This document shows, piece by piece, positions 1 through 7,637 of a stretch of 36,215 nt of DNA. Numbering within the stretch: position 1 is the stretch's first letter; each line of letters opens with the position of its first letter. The DNA comes from Coliplasma sp045538555 (GTDB lineage: Bacteria; Bacillota; Clostridia; Oscillospirales; CAG-382): positions 1 to 36,215 of the forward strand of contig JAZSRP010000006.1 in NCBI GenBank assembly GCA_045538555.1, given 5' to 3'. The notes beneath the pieces are model-generated. The model had not been told where the DNA came from. It ran no database searches and saw nothing but the letters and a program-made list of their open reading frames with translations. Position numbers and translations under genes: made by a program.

Positions 1-591
1 GAATCCTTTCTCTTGGACATGGACAACAACAGGGATGTTTGGGAAGTCCGGTATGAGAAAAAGAACGCCGGAATATTCAGTCGTTTGGCGTTCTGGGATA
101 ATGATTTCTGTACTATTCGTTACAACAAAGGCGAAAATGCCTCACACACTACCCTCGTTTTTGAGGGCGAGAATCTCGGCACAGAACTACCGGACGGTAC
201 ATACGTCTTGACGAAAATTAAGGGTATCGACGTGCTGATTGACAAGAATAACAAGCTCATCTATAAAGCAGACAGTGAGTTTTATACAACCAATGCACCG
301 GTGCTTCAAGAATTCACACACGATGCACTGATCGGTAAAATACTTGAACAAGCCGAAGGTGGCGAGCATGGTCTGATAGATACCAATCCGCCGACGGAGG
401 CTATCTTTACAGAAAAGGCCGCCATCACCGCAAGGCTCGCGCGTAACAATCCGTACGTATTGATGGATCACGGATTCGAGGCACGATGTAATATCGGCGA
501 CAGTGATGAGTGGGAGCTTTATAAGTTTACCTATAACTACTCGGACGCCGTGCATGATTTTAACATTGCCGATTATACCTATGCAGAATGA
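1..591 (+). CDS. hypothetical protein, 5'-truncated by window edge
   Basis: The frame is open from base 1, so the true start lies to the left; about 197 codons are visible, ending in TGA. In-frame TTG (13) and ATG (19) exist, but no ribosome binding site can be judged. The protein is acidic and soluble-looking, with alternating short beta-like stretches and no membrane segment or signal peptide. I do not recognise a family. It lies 24 nt before a second unknown ORF that has a strong Shine-Dalgarno sequence, so the two are probably co-transcribed. Given the integrase remnant and frameshifted gene nearby, both may be leftovers of an integrative or conjugative element; that origin is inference. 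Confidence 0.6.
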   Translation, partial: ESFLLDMDNNRDVWEVRYEKKNAGIFSRLAFWDNDFCTIRYNKGENASHTTLVFEGENLGTELPDGTYVLTKIKGIDVLIDKNNKLIYKADSEFYTTNAPVLQEFTHDALIGKILEQAEGGEHGLIDTNPPTEAIFTEKAAITARLARNNPYVLMDHGFEARCNIGDSDEWELYKFTYNYSDAVHDFNIADYTYAE

Positions 592-615
592 TAAAGATAA
601 AAGGAGGTTTTGATT

Positions 616-936
616 GTGAAAGAGCATTACTTAGTCATGAAATGGGACTACACATATGACAAGGAAAGCACTTGGTTTGACGAGGACAGTGGCGAAGAAC
701 AGTATGAACTAAAAGAAGGAGCATCCTATACGCTGCCCCACATAAAAGAGAAAAGCCTTGAGATTCGTTCGGTTAAGACTGAAGGCGACCTTATACATGC
801 CGAGATATACGTGGATTACAACACGTATACCGTGTGCGAAAACGGAGAGCCTGTTGTCGGCCATGCAGACTACGATTATTCGGTTGCAGGAGACTCTGTT
901 TCGCAATCGCTTTGCATGAAATTTACAATCCAATAA
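616..936 (+). CDS. hypothetical protein (about 106 aa)
   Basis: A GTG start at 616 is preferred because AGGAGG at 602-607 sits 8 nt upstream. A TTG at 610 would be only 2 nt from that site, and an ATG at residue 11 has none. The product is a small acidic protein rich in Tyr, Asp and Glu, without signal peptide or transmembrane segment, ending in TAA. It follows the upstream ORF at close spacing and probably shares its transcript. No family was recognised, and no function can be assigned from sequence alone. Confidence 0.55.
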   Translation: MKEHYLVMKWDYTYDKESTWFDEDSGEEQYELKEGASYTLPHIKEKSLEIRSVKTEGDLIHAEIYVDYNTYTVCENGEPVVGHADYDYSVAGDSVSQSLCMKFTIQ

Positions 937-1002
937 AGGAAAAAAGAGATTGATTGCAACGAACATGAAAGACTTTATTACAGTAATTGCCAAGGAAGCA
1001 GC

Positions 1003-1133
1003 ATGACAAAAAGTATTTTATAACCGTTGTAGATGTATCCTTTGACAAAATCACCGCGCTGTCAAGGCACTCTTCTCGGGACTATTTGAATTACCTTATC
1101 AAATATAAGTTGACTCTTGTTGGTTATACTTAA
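1003..1133 (+). pseudogene. frameshifted small ORF (about 44 aa if repaired)
   Basis: An ATG at 1003, with AAGGA at 992-996 for ribosome binding, reads only six codons before TAA. Shifting frame at the run of five A residues (1008-1012) opens a continuous reading frame to TAA at 1131, giving an ordinary-looking soluble peptide that begins MTK and continues KYFITVVDVSFDKI. One missing A would explain the break. A 13-codon ORF (965-1006) overlaps the ATG by ATGA. The family is not recognised. The rest of 937-1268 shows no other gene. Confidence 0.35.
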
Positions 1134-1196
1134 AGTTCTTCCTCTTGCGTCCATATTCAATTATAACGGTACGGTTATAAAAGATATTGTATGAAA

Positions 1197-1236
1197 TATC
1201 CCCCAACATCTGTTTTTTAGCAGGTGTTGGGGGATA
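1197..1236. terminator. strong stem-loop, probable terminator of the leftward lipoprotein gene
   Basis: A 16-bp stem (1197-1212 with 1221-1236, one G-T wobble) encloses an 8-nt loop with a C5/G5 core. It lies 33 nt past the stop of the minus-strand lipoprotein gene and also downstream of the rightward ORFs. The T-runs on both sides are weak, so its role as a terminator is probable rather than certain. Confidence 0.55.
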
Positions 1237-1268
1237 ATATTTTTCACTATCATATTAGAGTGACAGGA

Positions 1269-1649
1269 TTACGCACGCTCGAATGTAAGTCTGGTAGCAG
1301 GAATGTTAAGATCGGGGTTAAAAATGTCTGTAACAATGATCGAAAATATATCGCTGTCATAGTTGCAGGTTCCCGAAACATAGATTTCACTACCATCCGG
1401 GTTGGTTATGGAAACTGTGCCTTCGCTAATATCAGAAAAGATGAACGAAATCTGTAGTAAATTACCGTCTTTATCAGGCATAGTTGCGTTTTCGATTTTT
1501 CCGTCCTCGGATACGGAAAAAGTGATTCCTGCAGTTTCGCAGACCCAAGTCGTATTTGGGTAGTCAATTGGGCGCTTTGCTTCACCGCATGCGGTCAAAA
1601 CAATGCAGATCGTTAATACAAAAATCATAGCGAGCGTTTTGCACTTCAT
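1269..1649 (-). CDS. small secreted lipoprotein, unknown function
   Basis: The 126-aa product starts with a short Lys-containing n-region, a hydrophobic h-region and a lipobox LTAC (Cys at about residue 21), which marks a lipoprotein processed by signal peptidase II and anchored to the outer face of the membrane. AAGGAG precedes the ATG by about 8 nt. The mature part is about 105 residues and looks beta-rich: the Trp and Cys of a TTWVCE segment, then repeated short strands. It stands alone, leftward, with a stem-loop just beyond the stop. It may bind a small ligand or wall polymer, but nothing in the sequence shows this. Confidence 0.7.
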   Translation of the reverse strand: MKCKTLAMIFVLTICIVLTACGEAKRPIDYPNTTWVCETAGITFSVSEDGKIENATMPDKDGNLLQISFIFSDISEGTVSITNPDGSEIYVSGTCNYDSDIFSIIVTDIFNPDLNIPATRLTFERA

Positions 1650-2053
1650 AAAAATCTCCTTGATTATGAATTGAGTTGTTTGTATTTTACCATTTTAAAA
1701 GCAAAAAAGTAAATGTTTCTTTTGCATAACTCTAACAAGTTTGGCAGATTATATCCGTTTTTTGATTTTTTGAGATTAAAAAAAGCACGGCTTATACAAT
1801 GAAGCAAATTCGGGGCATAGCATCAAAAAAGCATCAGAGTATAACATTTTGGGTTTTGATGCGCTGAAAGCGCTTGCAAAAAGCCGGCATTTTCAAGGGG
1901 TTTCGGACTATTTGAGCAACTCCAAAACCGCCTAAACCTTTCCGTCTGTTGCATCATCATTTTAGAATCAAATTTTTTGGTCATGTTGTGTTTTTATATT
2001 TTATATGATATAATTTTATCAAAATTAGCGTTATAATAAAAAGAGGTGTCAAT
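1650..2053. other. intergenic region, no gene recognised
   Basis: About 400 nt separate the divergent lipoprotein gene and the next ORF. The part from about 1790 to 1940 is less A/T-rich than its surroundings and looks like former coding or element-end sequence, but stops break every frame and I do not recognise it. The last 60 nt are very A/T-rich and hold a TATAAT-like hexamer at about 2032, with no clear -35 box. Confidence 0.4.
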
Positions 2054-2536
2054 GTGATAAGTTTTCATATCAAAAATAAAAATATGGCAAAAGAATGGAT
2101 ACAAAAGCTATTTGCAGACAAAAAATTCTACCCAAGTATGATTTATCGTGCGGATGAAGCAATGATAGATGCTATTATCAAATACGAGAATGATTCTTTT
2201 GCATGGCCAACGCTTATGAAAGACCAATTTGAGGATGTTTTTTCAAAATTCAAAGATGATAATATATTAGTGGTATCTGATTTTACAGTATATTTGAAGG
2301 ATGAGCAATTCTTTGATGAGGTGAGTAAGGTAGAACGTTCTTTTGGGATTGCAACACCGAACGGCATTTCATTACAATATAGACGTCCCATTGCATTTGC
2401 AATCTCGAAAGACATTTTCACATATGATACTTATTTAGGGATTATAGAGCAGTTTAGTTATATTGCTTTTATTGATCAAAAAAGCGGACGAACCTTAATT
2501 GCTTTGCCCGAACTGAATTTTATGATATATCCCTGA
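2054..2536 (+). CDS. hypothetical protein (160 aa)
   Basis: GTG start at 2054 with AGAGGTG a few bases upstream; an ATG at 2052 is closed at once by TGA, so GTG is the only workable start. The 160-aa product is rich in Lys, Phe and Ile, has no signal peptide or membrane helix, and shows a mixed alpha/beta pattern. Its A/T-rich codon use differs from the neighbouring SodC gene. A clean terminator follows within 35 nt, so it is monocistronic. No family was recognised; single genes of this kind are common cargo of mobile elements, and the integrase remnant just downstream fits that. Confidence 0.6.
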   Translation: MISFHIKNKNMAKEWIQKLFADKKFYPSMIYRADEAMIDAIIKYENDSFAWPTLMKDQFEDVFSKFKDDNILVVSDFTVYLKDEQFFDEVSKVERSFGIATPNGISLQYRRPIAFAISKDIFTYDTYLGIIEQFSYIAFIDQKSGRTLIALPELNFMIYP

Positions 2537-2568
2537 TATTATTTTGAGTTTAATGTAGATAACACAAC

Positions 2569-2598
2569 ACCGCCGAGGATTTCCTCGGCGGTATCTTT
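2569..2598 (+). terminator. Rho-independent terminator
   Basis: A perfect 11-bp stem, ACCGCCGAGGA with its complement (2569-2592), has a 2-nt TT centre and is followed by a T-rich ATCTTTGT. It lies 33 nt after the stop of the 160-aa ORF. Confidence 0.75.
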
Positions 2599-2624
2599 GT
2601 CTATAGCAACTCAACCATTGACAC

Positions 2625-2712
2625 TTACAGCGAGAACGCATCGGTCAAGCCGTTTAACCTTTTATTGTCCTTTTTCACATAGTGCATCTCGGTAATTTGC
2701 GAAGTGCTATGC
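2625..2712 (-). pseudogene. 3' remnant of a tyrosine integrase
   Basis: Read on the minus strand, the last ~28 codons before TAA match the typical C-terminal tail of phage/ICE tyrosine recombinases: an HSTSQITE stretch, then YVKKDNKRLNGL and a short hydrophobic end. The HS of this stretch precedes the position of the catalytic Tyr region in such enzymes. Upstream the frame dissolves, with no R-H-R catalytic box, so only the 3' end survives. It sits directly behind sodC and supports a former mobile element at this edge. The assignment rests on remembered family tails, not an alignment. Confidence 0.55.
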
Positions 2713-2754
2713 CTCGGGGTGAGCGTAGTCCGCGGTGTTTGACACCTGCGCCGT

Positions 2755-3237
2755 CTAACAAGGGACAATAACGCCACACCCAATCTTTTTGCCTGCGTTG
2801 CCCGACGGTTGACTCGAAAAATCATCAGGGGATGAATGTATTATCACCGTTTTTCCGATAATCTCATCTACCGTGAATCTATCGGTCAGTACTGCAGAAT
2901 ATGCATATCCATTTGCACCGAACAGCGGGGGAAGGTCTCCGGCATGATACGGGTGTGGACAGTTGTTTGGGTTGTAGTGCATTCCCGTTCCCGCAAAAGG
3001 ATCTTTTGCATCCCCGCTGCAACTCATGCCTTCATGTATATGAAAACCAAATATCGGATCAGTACATTGATTTTTTGTTGGCAGTCCGCCTATCTGAGCA
3101 ATTACAAAAACGCCGTACACAGCCCGAAAGAAACGCACTGTGCCATTGACAGAACTGTACTCGGGACTGCCGGAAATTTGAGCAATCGCTGCGGGACGTT
3201 TTGAGATTTTTTTTAAAAAATAATTTTTTGTATTCAT
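2755..3237 (-). CDS. sodC: Cu/Zn superoxide dismutase family protein
   Basis: The 160-aa product carries the SodC signature: a GFHIHEG box with two metal-ligand His, a downstream His in HYNP, two more His and Asp in the PYHAGDLP region, and the late copper-ligand His in VIIHSSPDDF. A Cys in the GMSCSGD segment and one near the C-terminal GCGVIV could form the family's disulfide. Such enzymes dismutate superoxide to oxygen and peroxide. The ATG at 3237 is chosen because GAAGGTG lies 8 nt upstream; a longer frame to 3273 lacks such a site. There is no signal peptide, unlike many bacterial SodC, so a cytoplasmic location is likely. The stop is TAG, rare in this window. Confidence 0.85.
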   Translation of the reverse strand: MNTKNYFLKKISKRPAAIAQISGSPEYSSVNGTVRFFRAVYGVFVIAQIGGLPTKNQCTDPIFGFHIHEGMSCSGDAKDPFAGTGMHYNPNNCPHPYHAGDLPPLFGANGYAYSAVLTDRFTVDEIIGKTVIIHSSPDDFSSQPSGNAGKKIGCGVIVPC

Positions 3238-3454
3238 AAAAACACCTTCAATAATAGTTGATATATACAGCATATTAAAATCAGAAGCAAATGTTGTTCG
3301 AGTTCCAGTTGCTCACAGGCAGTATTTTTATCCAACATACACAGCGTATCAGCCCGATTTTGAAGAATAGCTCAGAGCGGTATTTTGCTTTTTTAATAAA
3401 AAAGGATATGATAGCAGATTTTTTGAAGAATTGATTTGAAAAAAGGCAACAAAT

Positions 3455-3903
3455 ATGAAACTTTTTGCTCCAAGATATTATAAAAAATTCAAATGCAGTG
3501 CCGACAAATGCGATCACAGCTGCTGTGTCGGCCGGGAAATAGATGTTGATGAAACGGCTTTGAAAAATACAAATCGCTTTGTCACAGCTATGGCTCTGCA
3601 ATTTTGAATAGTATTTCATTTGAGGAGACGCCTCATTTTGCACTTGATTCTCATGACAGATGCCCGCATCTTTATCACAGCGGACTGTACAGGATAATCC
3701 TCAATGTCGGCGAGGAGTATCTCTGCAATATCTGCAGAGAACATCCCGGATTTTACAACAATACCCGTGTTGCCGAGGTAGGGCTTGGTATCTCCTGTCG
3801 AGAGGCAGCAAAAGTGGCAGTGCTTGCAAGTATTGTTTCGGAAGAGATTGAATATTCCGAGGAAAACACAAAGTCCTTGATGTATTGTATTAATGAAAAA
3901 TGA
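3455..3903 (+). pseudogene. frameshifted cysteine-cluster protein (flagellin lysine-N-methylase-like)
   Basis: Translation from ATG 3455 gives an N-terminus typical of the FliB-like cysteine-cluster family: MKLFAPRYYKKFKC, then spaced Cys in CSADKCDHSCC. This frame stops at TGA 3605. Coding continues in another frame from about 3567 to 3903, with the family's RCPHLY, EYLCNICREHP and GISCREA blocks. Adding one A to the run of five A residues at about 3563-3567 restores one ~150-codon gene. Either the gene is dead or the base is a sequencing or assembly error. Flagellin methylation is the family's known role; no flagellar gene is nearby and the protein is far shorter than full-length FliB. Confidence 0.6.
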
Positions 3904-4002
3904 TATATACTTCTGATATCGCCGCCAAGAAAATTAATTTTTCGGGTGGCGTTTTTCAACCCTTGGTTGAACTGTTTTACATTTGTTGCAACGTCAGAGT
4001 TA

Positions 4003-4031
4003 TTGATAACCGTGTTTTATGCTGTTATAAT
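4003..4031 (+). promoter_or_regulatory. sigma-A-type promoter for the 647-aa lipoprotein
   Basis: TTGATA (4003-4008) and TATAAT (4026-4031) are separated by exactly 17 nt. The start codon is 57 nt downstream. A weak stem-loop at about 3921-3958 separates it from the frameshifted gene upstream. Confidence 0.75.
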
Positions 4032-4087
4032 GAAATTAACATCATTAAATTATATTTTTAAAGAAGGATTTTGAAGGGAAGCAGAGA

Positions 4088-6031
4088 ATGAAAAGAATTT
4101 GTGTTTTTATGGTGGCGTTTATGATATTATGCTCCTTTTTTGCCTCTTGCGGCACCAATGAAAAAAACCACACGTCTGAAAATTTGAGCAATACCGAGAG
4201 CAATGGTACCGCATGGACGGATGATTCACAACCCCGGAATGATTTATCAGATATTACCCAGACATCAGAGACTACTGATGTGACGGATCCCTCTCTTGAT
4301 GATGTTTCTGCGGAAAGCAGCGAAGATGATTCTTCATCATATGACCAAAGCACAGAAACATCGGTTCCCGATATTCCTGACGAACCGCAACCGCCTACAG
4401 AAAGCAGAGAAAAAGCTTTTCGGCTTTCAAGCATTGATGACGTGAGCGACAACGACGGGATTCGTACTTACACCGTATATGCACCTTATTCTGACAAATA
4501 CGTTTTGGAATGTGAGGGAGTTTCAGGTGTTACCATTTCTCAAAACGGGCAGGAGCTCAAGTCAGGAAAAGACAATCTGACGGTTTCGCTCAAAAAGGAT
4601 CAGCTATATACACTGACTGTTATGACCGAAAAGGGAAATGAGGATTTTTTGATAACTACAACTGCACAAAACCACGTTGTCACACTTCCGTACGATGTTG
4701 CAGATCCCCTGGATGTGTCCAACATTGATGTGAACGGAAGTGAAGAAAATCCCCTTGTGGCCGCAGAGGTCAACTATATCAAACGCGCGGGCGGGACCTA
4801 TGTATATTCAAACAATCCGGAGATGTTTACCATAAACCATGTCGGAAAAGCTTTTATGAGGAATCATGGCCTCACGGGTGAGGTGTACGTTACCTTTGAA
4901 CACGCAAATTACTCGGGCAAACCCGTGTATCTGGGGTATCAACTGAAAAACGAGAGCGATCACGATGTTTACGTTACTGTTACAAACGTTGGATATCAGT
5001 GGGTTGGAACCTGGTTTGGACAGTTGGCGTGGTACGATTTTTACAATACTTCTTTTGAACTTCCGGATGATTATTTTACGTCAACGGGCGCAATCTCCTC
5101 AAAATATTCGGGACTGGATTATGCATATCGAAAATATCAGCCGCGTATCTATCAGCCCACAACATATAGATTGCCTGCAGGCGAGTATTTTTGGGTTATT
5201 GGCGGCACCTCGGCAGATGCGTACCGAAACATAAACGTTGACAATTCGGCAAATCACACCGTGGGAGCAATCAAGTGTGCCAACGGAAACGTAAAGTTTT
5301 GTGTAACCGGCGGCAAAGTGACAGGTACCATGTATTGTTACAATGATATACTGCAGGTTCAGGCGGAGCCCAAAGCCATGGGGTATGTTGCGGGAGATTA
5401 TTCACAGCAATATTCCGGCATTGCAGATCATCACGGAATCATTGACAATTATATGATGTGGACGTTCAATGACAATATTGGATCAGGTATGCTGCCCGTA
5501 ACATACACAAACTACTATGATGATAGTATTCCGTCATATACCAGCCCGTACGGAGCATACAACAGCACACCCCACACCGTAAATACAAATACTTGGATGA
5601 CTCATCTAAACCCTCAAAACGACCACAGAGCCGTTGGGATGGATATGGTTGAGTTCAAGTGGCATACCATGCTTGGAAAAGACGTTATTTTTGACAACAA
5701 CCATGCAGATGGATCCGGAAAGCCCGCAAATACCGGAAACTGGATGATCGAGTATCAGGATCATTTTACCTTTGTCAATCAAGGAGATTCGGAGCGAACG
5801 GTAACACTGCATCTTCGTGATCACGGCTCTCTGGCAATTCTTGTGAGAGATTCTGTCAGCGGCGATGTGATTGAAACTGCGTTTACTGCCGGTCTTGGCG
5901 AAAACAACGTTTTCAGCAACTATACGTATGATGTGGTAATTCCTGCTCATAGCATAAAACAAATCACACTTGACTACCTTATGGTTGCGTGTTCCTACGG
6001 CAGCGTTATCCATGCGGCAACCATTCAATAA
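4088..6031 (+). CDS. large secreted lipoprotein, unknown function
   Basis: The 647-aa product has a signal peptide ending in a lipobox FASC (Cys about residue 21), so it is a surface lipoprotein. Residues 22 to about 110 are a low-complexity Ser/Thr/Asp/Glu linker of the kind that spans the cell wall. From about 115 on it is a large Tyr-, Asn- and Gly-rich beta-type ectodomain with few Lys and no membrane helix. No catalytic motif was recognised. It is flanked by its own promoter and terminator, so it is monocistronic, and it precedes other cell-envelope genes in the same direction. A role in binding carbohydrate or other surface ligands is plausible but not shown. Confidence 0.75.
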   Translation: MKRICVFMVAFMILCSFFASCGTNEKNHTSENLSNTESNGTAWTDDSQPRNDLSDITQTSETTDVTDPSLDDVSAESSEDDSSSYDQSTETSVPDIPDEPQPPTESREKAFRLSSIDDVSDNDGIRTYTVYAPYSDKYVLECEGVSGVTISQNGQELKSGKDNLTVSLKKDQLYTLTVMTEKGNEDFLITTTAQNHVVTLPYDVADPLDVSNIDVNGSEENPLVAAEVNYIKRAGGTYVYSNNPEMFTINHVGKAFMRNHGLTGEVYVTFEHANYSGKPVYLGYQLKNESDHDVYVTVTNVGYQWVGTWFGQLAWYDFYNTSFELPDDYFTSTGAISSKYSGLDYAYRKYQPRIYQPTTYRLPAGEYFWVIGGTSADAYRNINVDNSANHTVGAIKCANGNVKFCVTGGKVTGTMYCYNDILQVQAEPKAMGYVAGDYSQQYSGIADHHGIIDNYMMWTFNDNIGSGMLPVTYTNYYDDSIPSYTSPYGAYNSTPHTVNTNTWMTHLNPQNDHRAVGMDMVEFKWHTMLGKDVIFDNNHADGSGKPANTGNWMIEYQDHFTFVNQGDSERTVTLHLRDHGSLAILVRDSVSGDVIETAFTAGLGENNVFSNYTYDVVIPAHSIKQITLDYLMVACSYGSVIHAATIQ

Positions 6032-6048
6032 TATCATTGTGAAAAAAC

Positions 6049-6080
6049 AGCCGGGGACTCAGCTCCTCGGCTTTTCTTTT
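6049..6080 (+). terminator. Rho-independent terminator
   Basis: A 9-bp G/C-rich stem (6049-6057 with 6064-6072, one G-T wobble) with a 6-nt loop is followed by CTTTTCTTTT, 18 nt past the lipoprotein stop. Confidence 0.8.
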
Positions 6081-6116
6081 GGAATAGAATGGCAGGGTCA
6101 AAGAATATTACTTTTA

Positions 6117-6145
6117 TTGACAATATTGCTTGTTCGTGCTAAACT
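6117..6145 (+). promoter_or_regulatory. sigma-A-type promoter for the DHHW-like lipoprotein
   Basis: A perfect TTGACA (6117-6122), a 17-nt spacer and TAAACT (6140-6145) lie 30 nt before the GTG start. Confidence 0.65.
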
Positions 6146-6175
6146 AAAAAAAATTAGAATCATGTGAGGTTTTTT

Positions 6176-7483
6176 GTGAAAAGAATTACTGCATTTGTAA
6201 TATTTTTATCATTGCTTTTGTTTTTTTGTGCCTGCGGAGGCGGCGATGATAATAAAGACAGTTCTTCCTTTGCGCCGAGCTTGGTATCCCAAGATCAGGA
6301 TATAACCTCCGAGGGATTGTCAGAGAATATGAGCGATTATAGTTCCGATACCAAAAGCGATGCTCAATCATTTGTGTCAGAGACAGAAAGCAGTGCGGAT
6401 TCGTCTGCAGAAATTTCCAATGCTGACGATGAGAGTTCATGGGATACATCCGTTCAGGTTTCTGTTGACGATTCGTCCGACGCTTCAGAAGATATCTCCG
6501 TCGAAGATTCGTCAGAGCCGGATATTTCAGAAGAAAGCACAGATATTTCAAACGACGAAAGCGAGGATCAACCAGTGTATACATTGGGCGATGCAGAGCT
6601 GATTCCCACTGGCTACGTGATTTATAATGGTGCCGCATACAGTGCCGCCAGATACAATTCAGTTTATTCGCAGTATTATGCTGATGTGTATGCAAGGTAT
6701 GCAGAGCTGTTTCCAAACACACGTATCAGCGCTGTCAACCACCCTCTCTCTATCATGAGCGTCAAAAACCCCTTGGTATGTGAGCTGCTTCCCGATCAGG
6801 GAGAAGTGCTTGACGCAATGGAATCCCATATCTACGGTGATGTGAATTTTGTCAATCTCAAGGATATTTTTACTGAACACAAGGGCGAGTATCTGTATTT
6901 CAAGAGTGACTTTCATTGGACGCAGCTTGGTGCGTACTATGCCTACGTTGAGTTTGCAAGATCCGTTGGTCTCAATCCCACACCGCTTTCTTGGTTTGAG
7001 AAAAAAACCGTTACCACCAACTTTGTGGGCAGAACCTATGAGTATGCAGGTGATGAGCGCATACTTTCATTTGTTGACACGGTTTATGCATATATGCCCC
7101 GAAAAAAACATACAATGAAAGTGTATGACAGCGGATTCAATCTAATCGGAGAATACGGCAACTGTATCCGCCTCAGCAAGGAGAGTTATTCTTGCTTTAC
7201 TATGGGTGATCAGGCATATATTGAGATCAACGTTCCCCAAAACGACCAAGACCGTACCGTGCTTGTGATAAAAGAATCCTCTGCCAACGCATTTGTTCCG
7301 TTTCTTACGGAGCATTACGGAAATATTATTGTTATTGATCCCAGAATGCTTGTTTTTGATATTAAAAATCTTGTTGCAAACCGCGGAGTGGATGACATTA
7401 TATTTTTTGCTACTGCCTCCACCAGCAACAGCCCCGCATACCAGAATTATTACAAAAAGCTCATCAGTGAGTATCATTCCTGA
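6176..7483 (+). CDS. lipoprotein with DHHW/AlgX-like domain
   Basis: A GTG at 6176 is taken as start because GAGG lies 6-7 nt upstream; an earlier in-frame GTG at 6164 has no such site. The product (435 aa) has a lipobox FCAC, a Ser/Asp-rich linker to about residue 135, then an SGNH-hydrolase-like region. The clearest signature is SDFHWTQLGAYYAY (about 244-257), the form of the DHHW motif in DHHW and alginate O-acetyltransferase AlgX/AlgJ-like proteins. A later VIKESSANAFVPFL segment matches the block that often holds the nucleophile Ser (DSYAN in relatives; here ESSAN). Relatives help O-acetylate surface polysaccharides; no membrane acyltransferase partner is seen here, so substrate and activity are open. 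Confidence 0.75.
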   Translation: MKRITAFVIFLSLLLFFCACGGGDDNKDSSSFAPSLVSQDQDITSEGLSENMSDYSSDTKSDAQSFVSETESSADSSAEISNADDESSWDTSVQVSVDDSSDASEDISVEDSSEPDISEESTDISNDESEDQPVYTLGDAELIPTGYVIYNGAAYSAARYNSVYSQYYADVYARYAELFPNTRISAVNHPLSIMSVKNPLVCELLPDQGEVLDAMESHIYGDVNFVNLKDIFTEHKGEYLYFKSDFHWTQLGAYYAYVEFARSVGLNPTPLSWFEKKTVTTNFVGRTYEYAGDERILSFVDTVYAYMPRKKHTMKVYDSGFNLIGEYGNCIRLSKESYSCFTMGDQAYIEINVPQNDQDRTVLVIKESSANAFVPFLTEHYGNIIVIDPRMLVFDIKNLVANRGVDDIIFFATASTSNSPAYQNYYKKLISEYHS

Positions 7484-7497
7484 CAATATGCAAAAGA

Positions 7498-7532
7498 TCA
7501 CACCGCATTGACACTGCGGTGTGAATTTTTTT
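7498..7532 (+). terminator. Rho-independent terminator
   Basis: A perfect 10-bp stem (7498-7507 with 7515-7524), a 7-nt loop and a run of seven T residues lie 15 nt after the DHHW-lipoprotein stop. Confidence 0.9.
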
Positions 7533-7533
7533 G

Positions 7534-7562
7534 TTGAAAAATATCAACAAATATGCTAAAAT
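7534..7562 (+). promoter_or_regulatory. sigma-A-type promoter of the glycosyltransferase operon
   Basis: TTGAAA (7534-7539), 17 nt, TAAAAT (7557-7562), immediately after the previous terminator. Transcription from here would begin near 7569, which disfavours the in-frame TTG 7566 and ATG 7572 as start codons of the next gene. Confidence 0.65.
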
Positions 7563-7637
7563 CTGTTGGAAATGAACTTACGTGTTTTTGAAAGTAAGAA
7601 AACTGTGATGTACAGAAAAAACGGAGCTTTTTGCAGG

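Noticed and set aside
2836..3204. Plus-strand ORF of 122 aa over sodC
   Set aside because: The opposite strand encodes a superoxide dismutase with all metal ligands, so this frame is a shadow.
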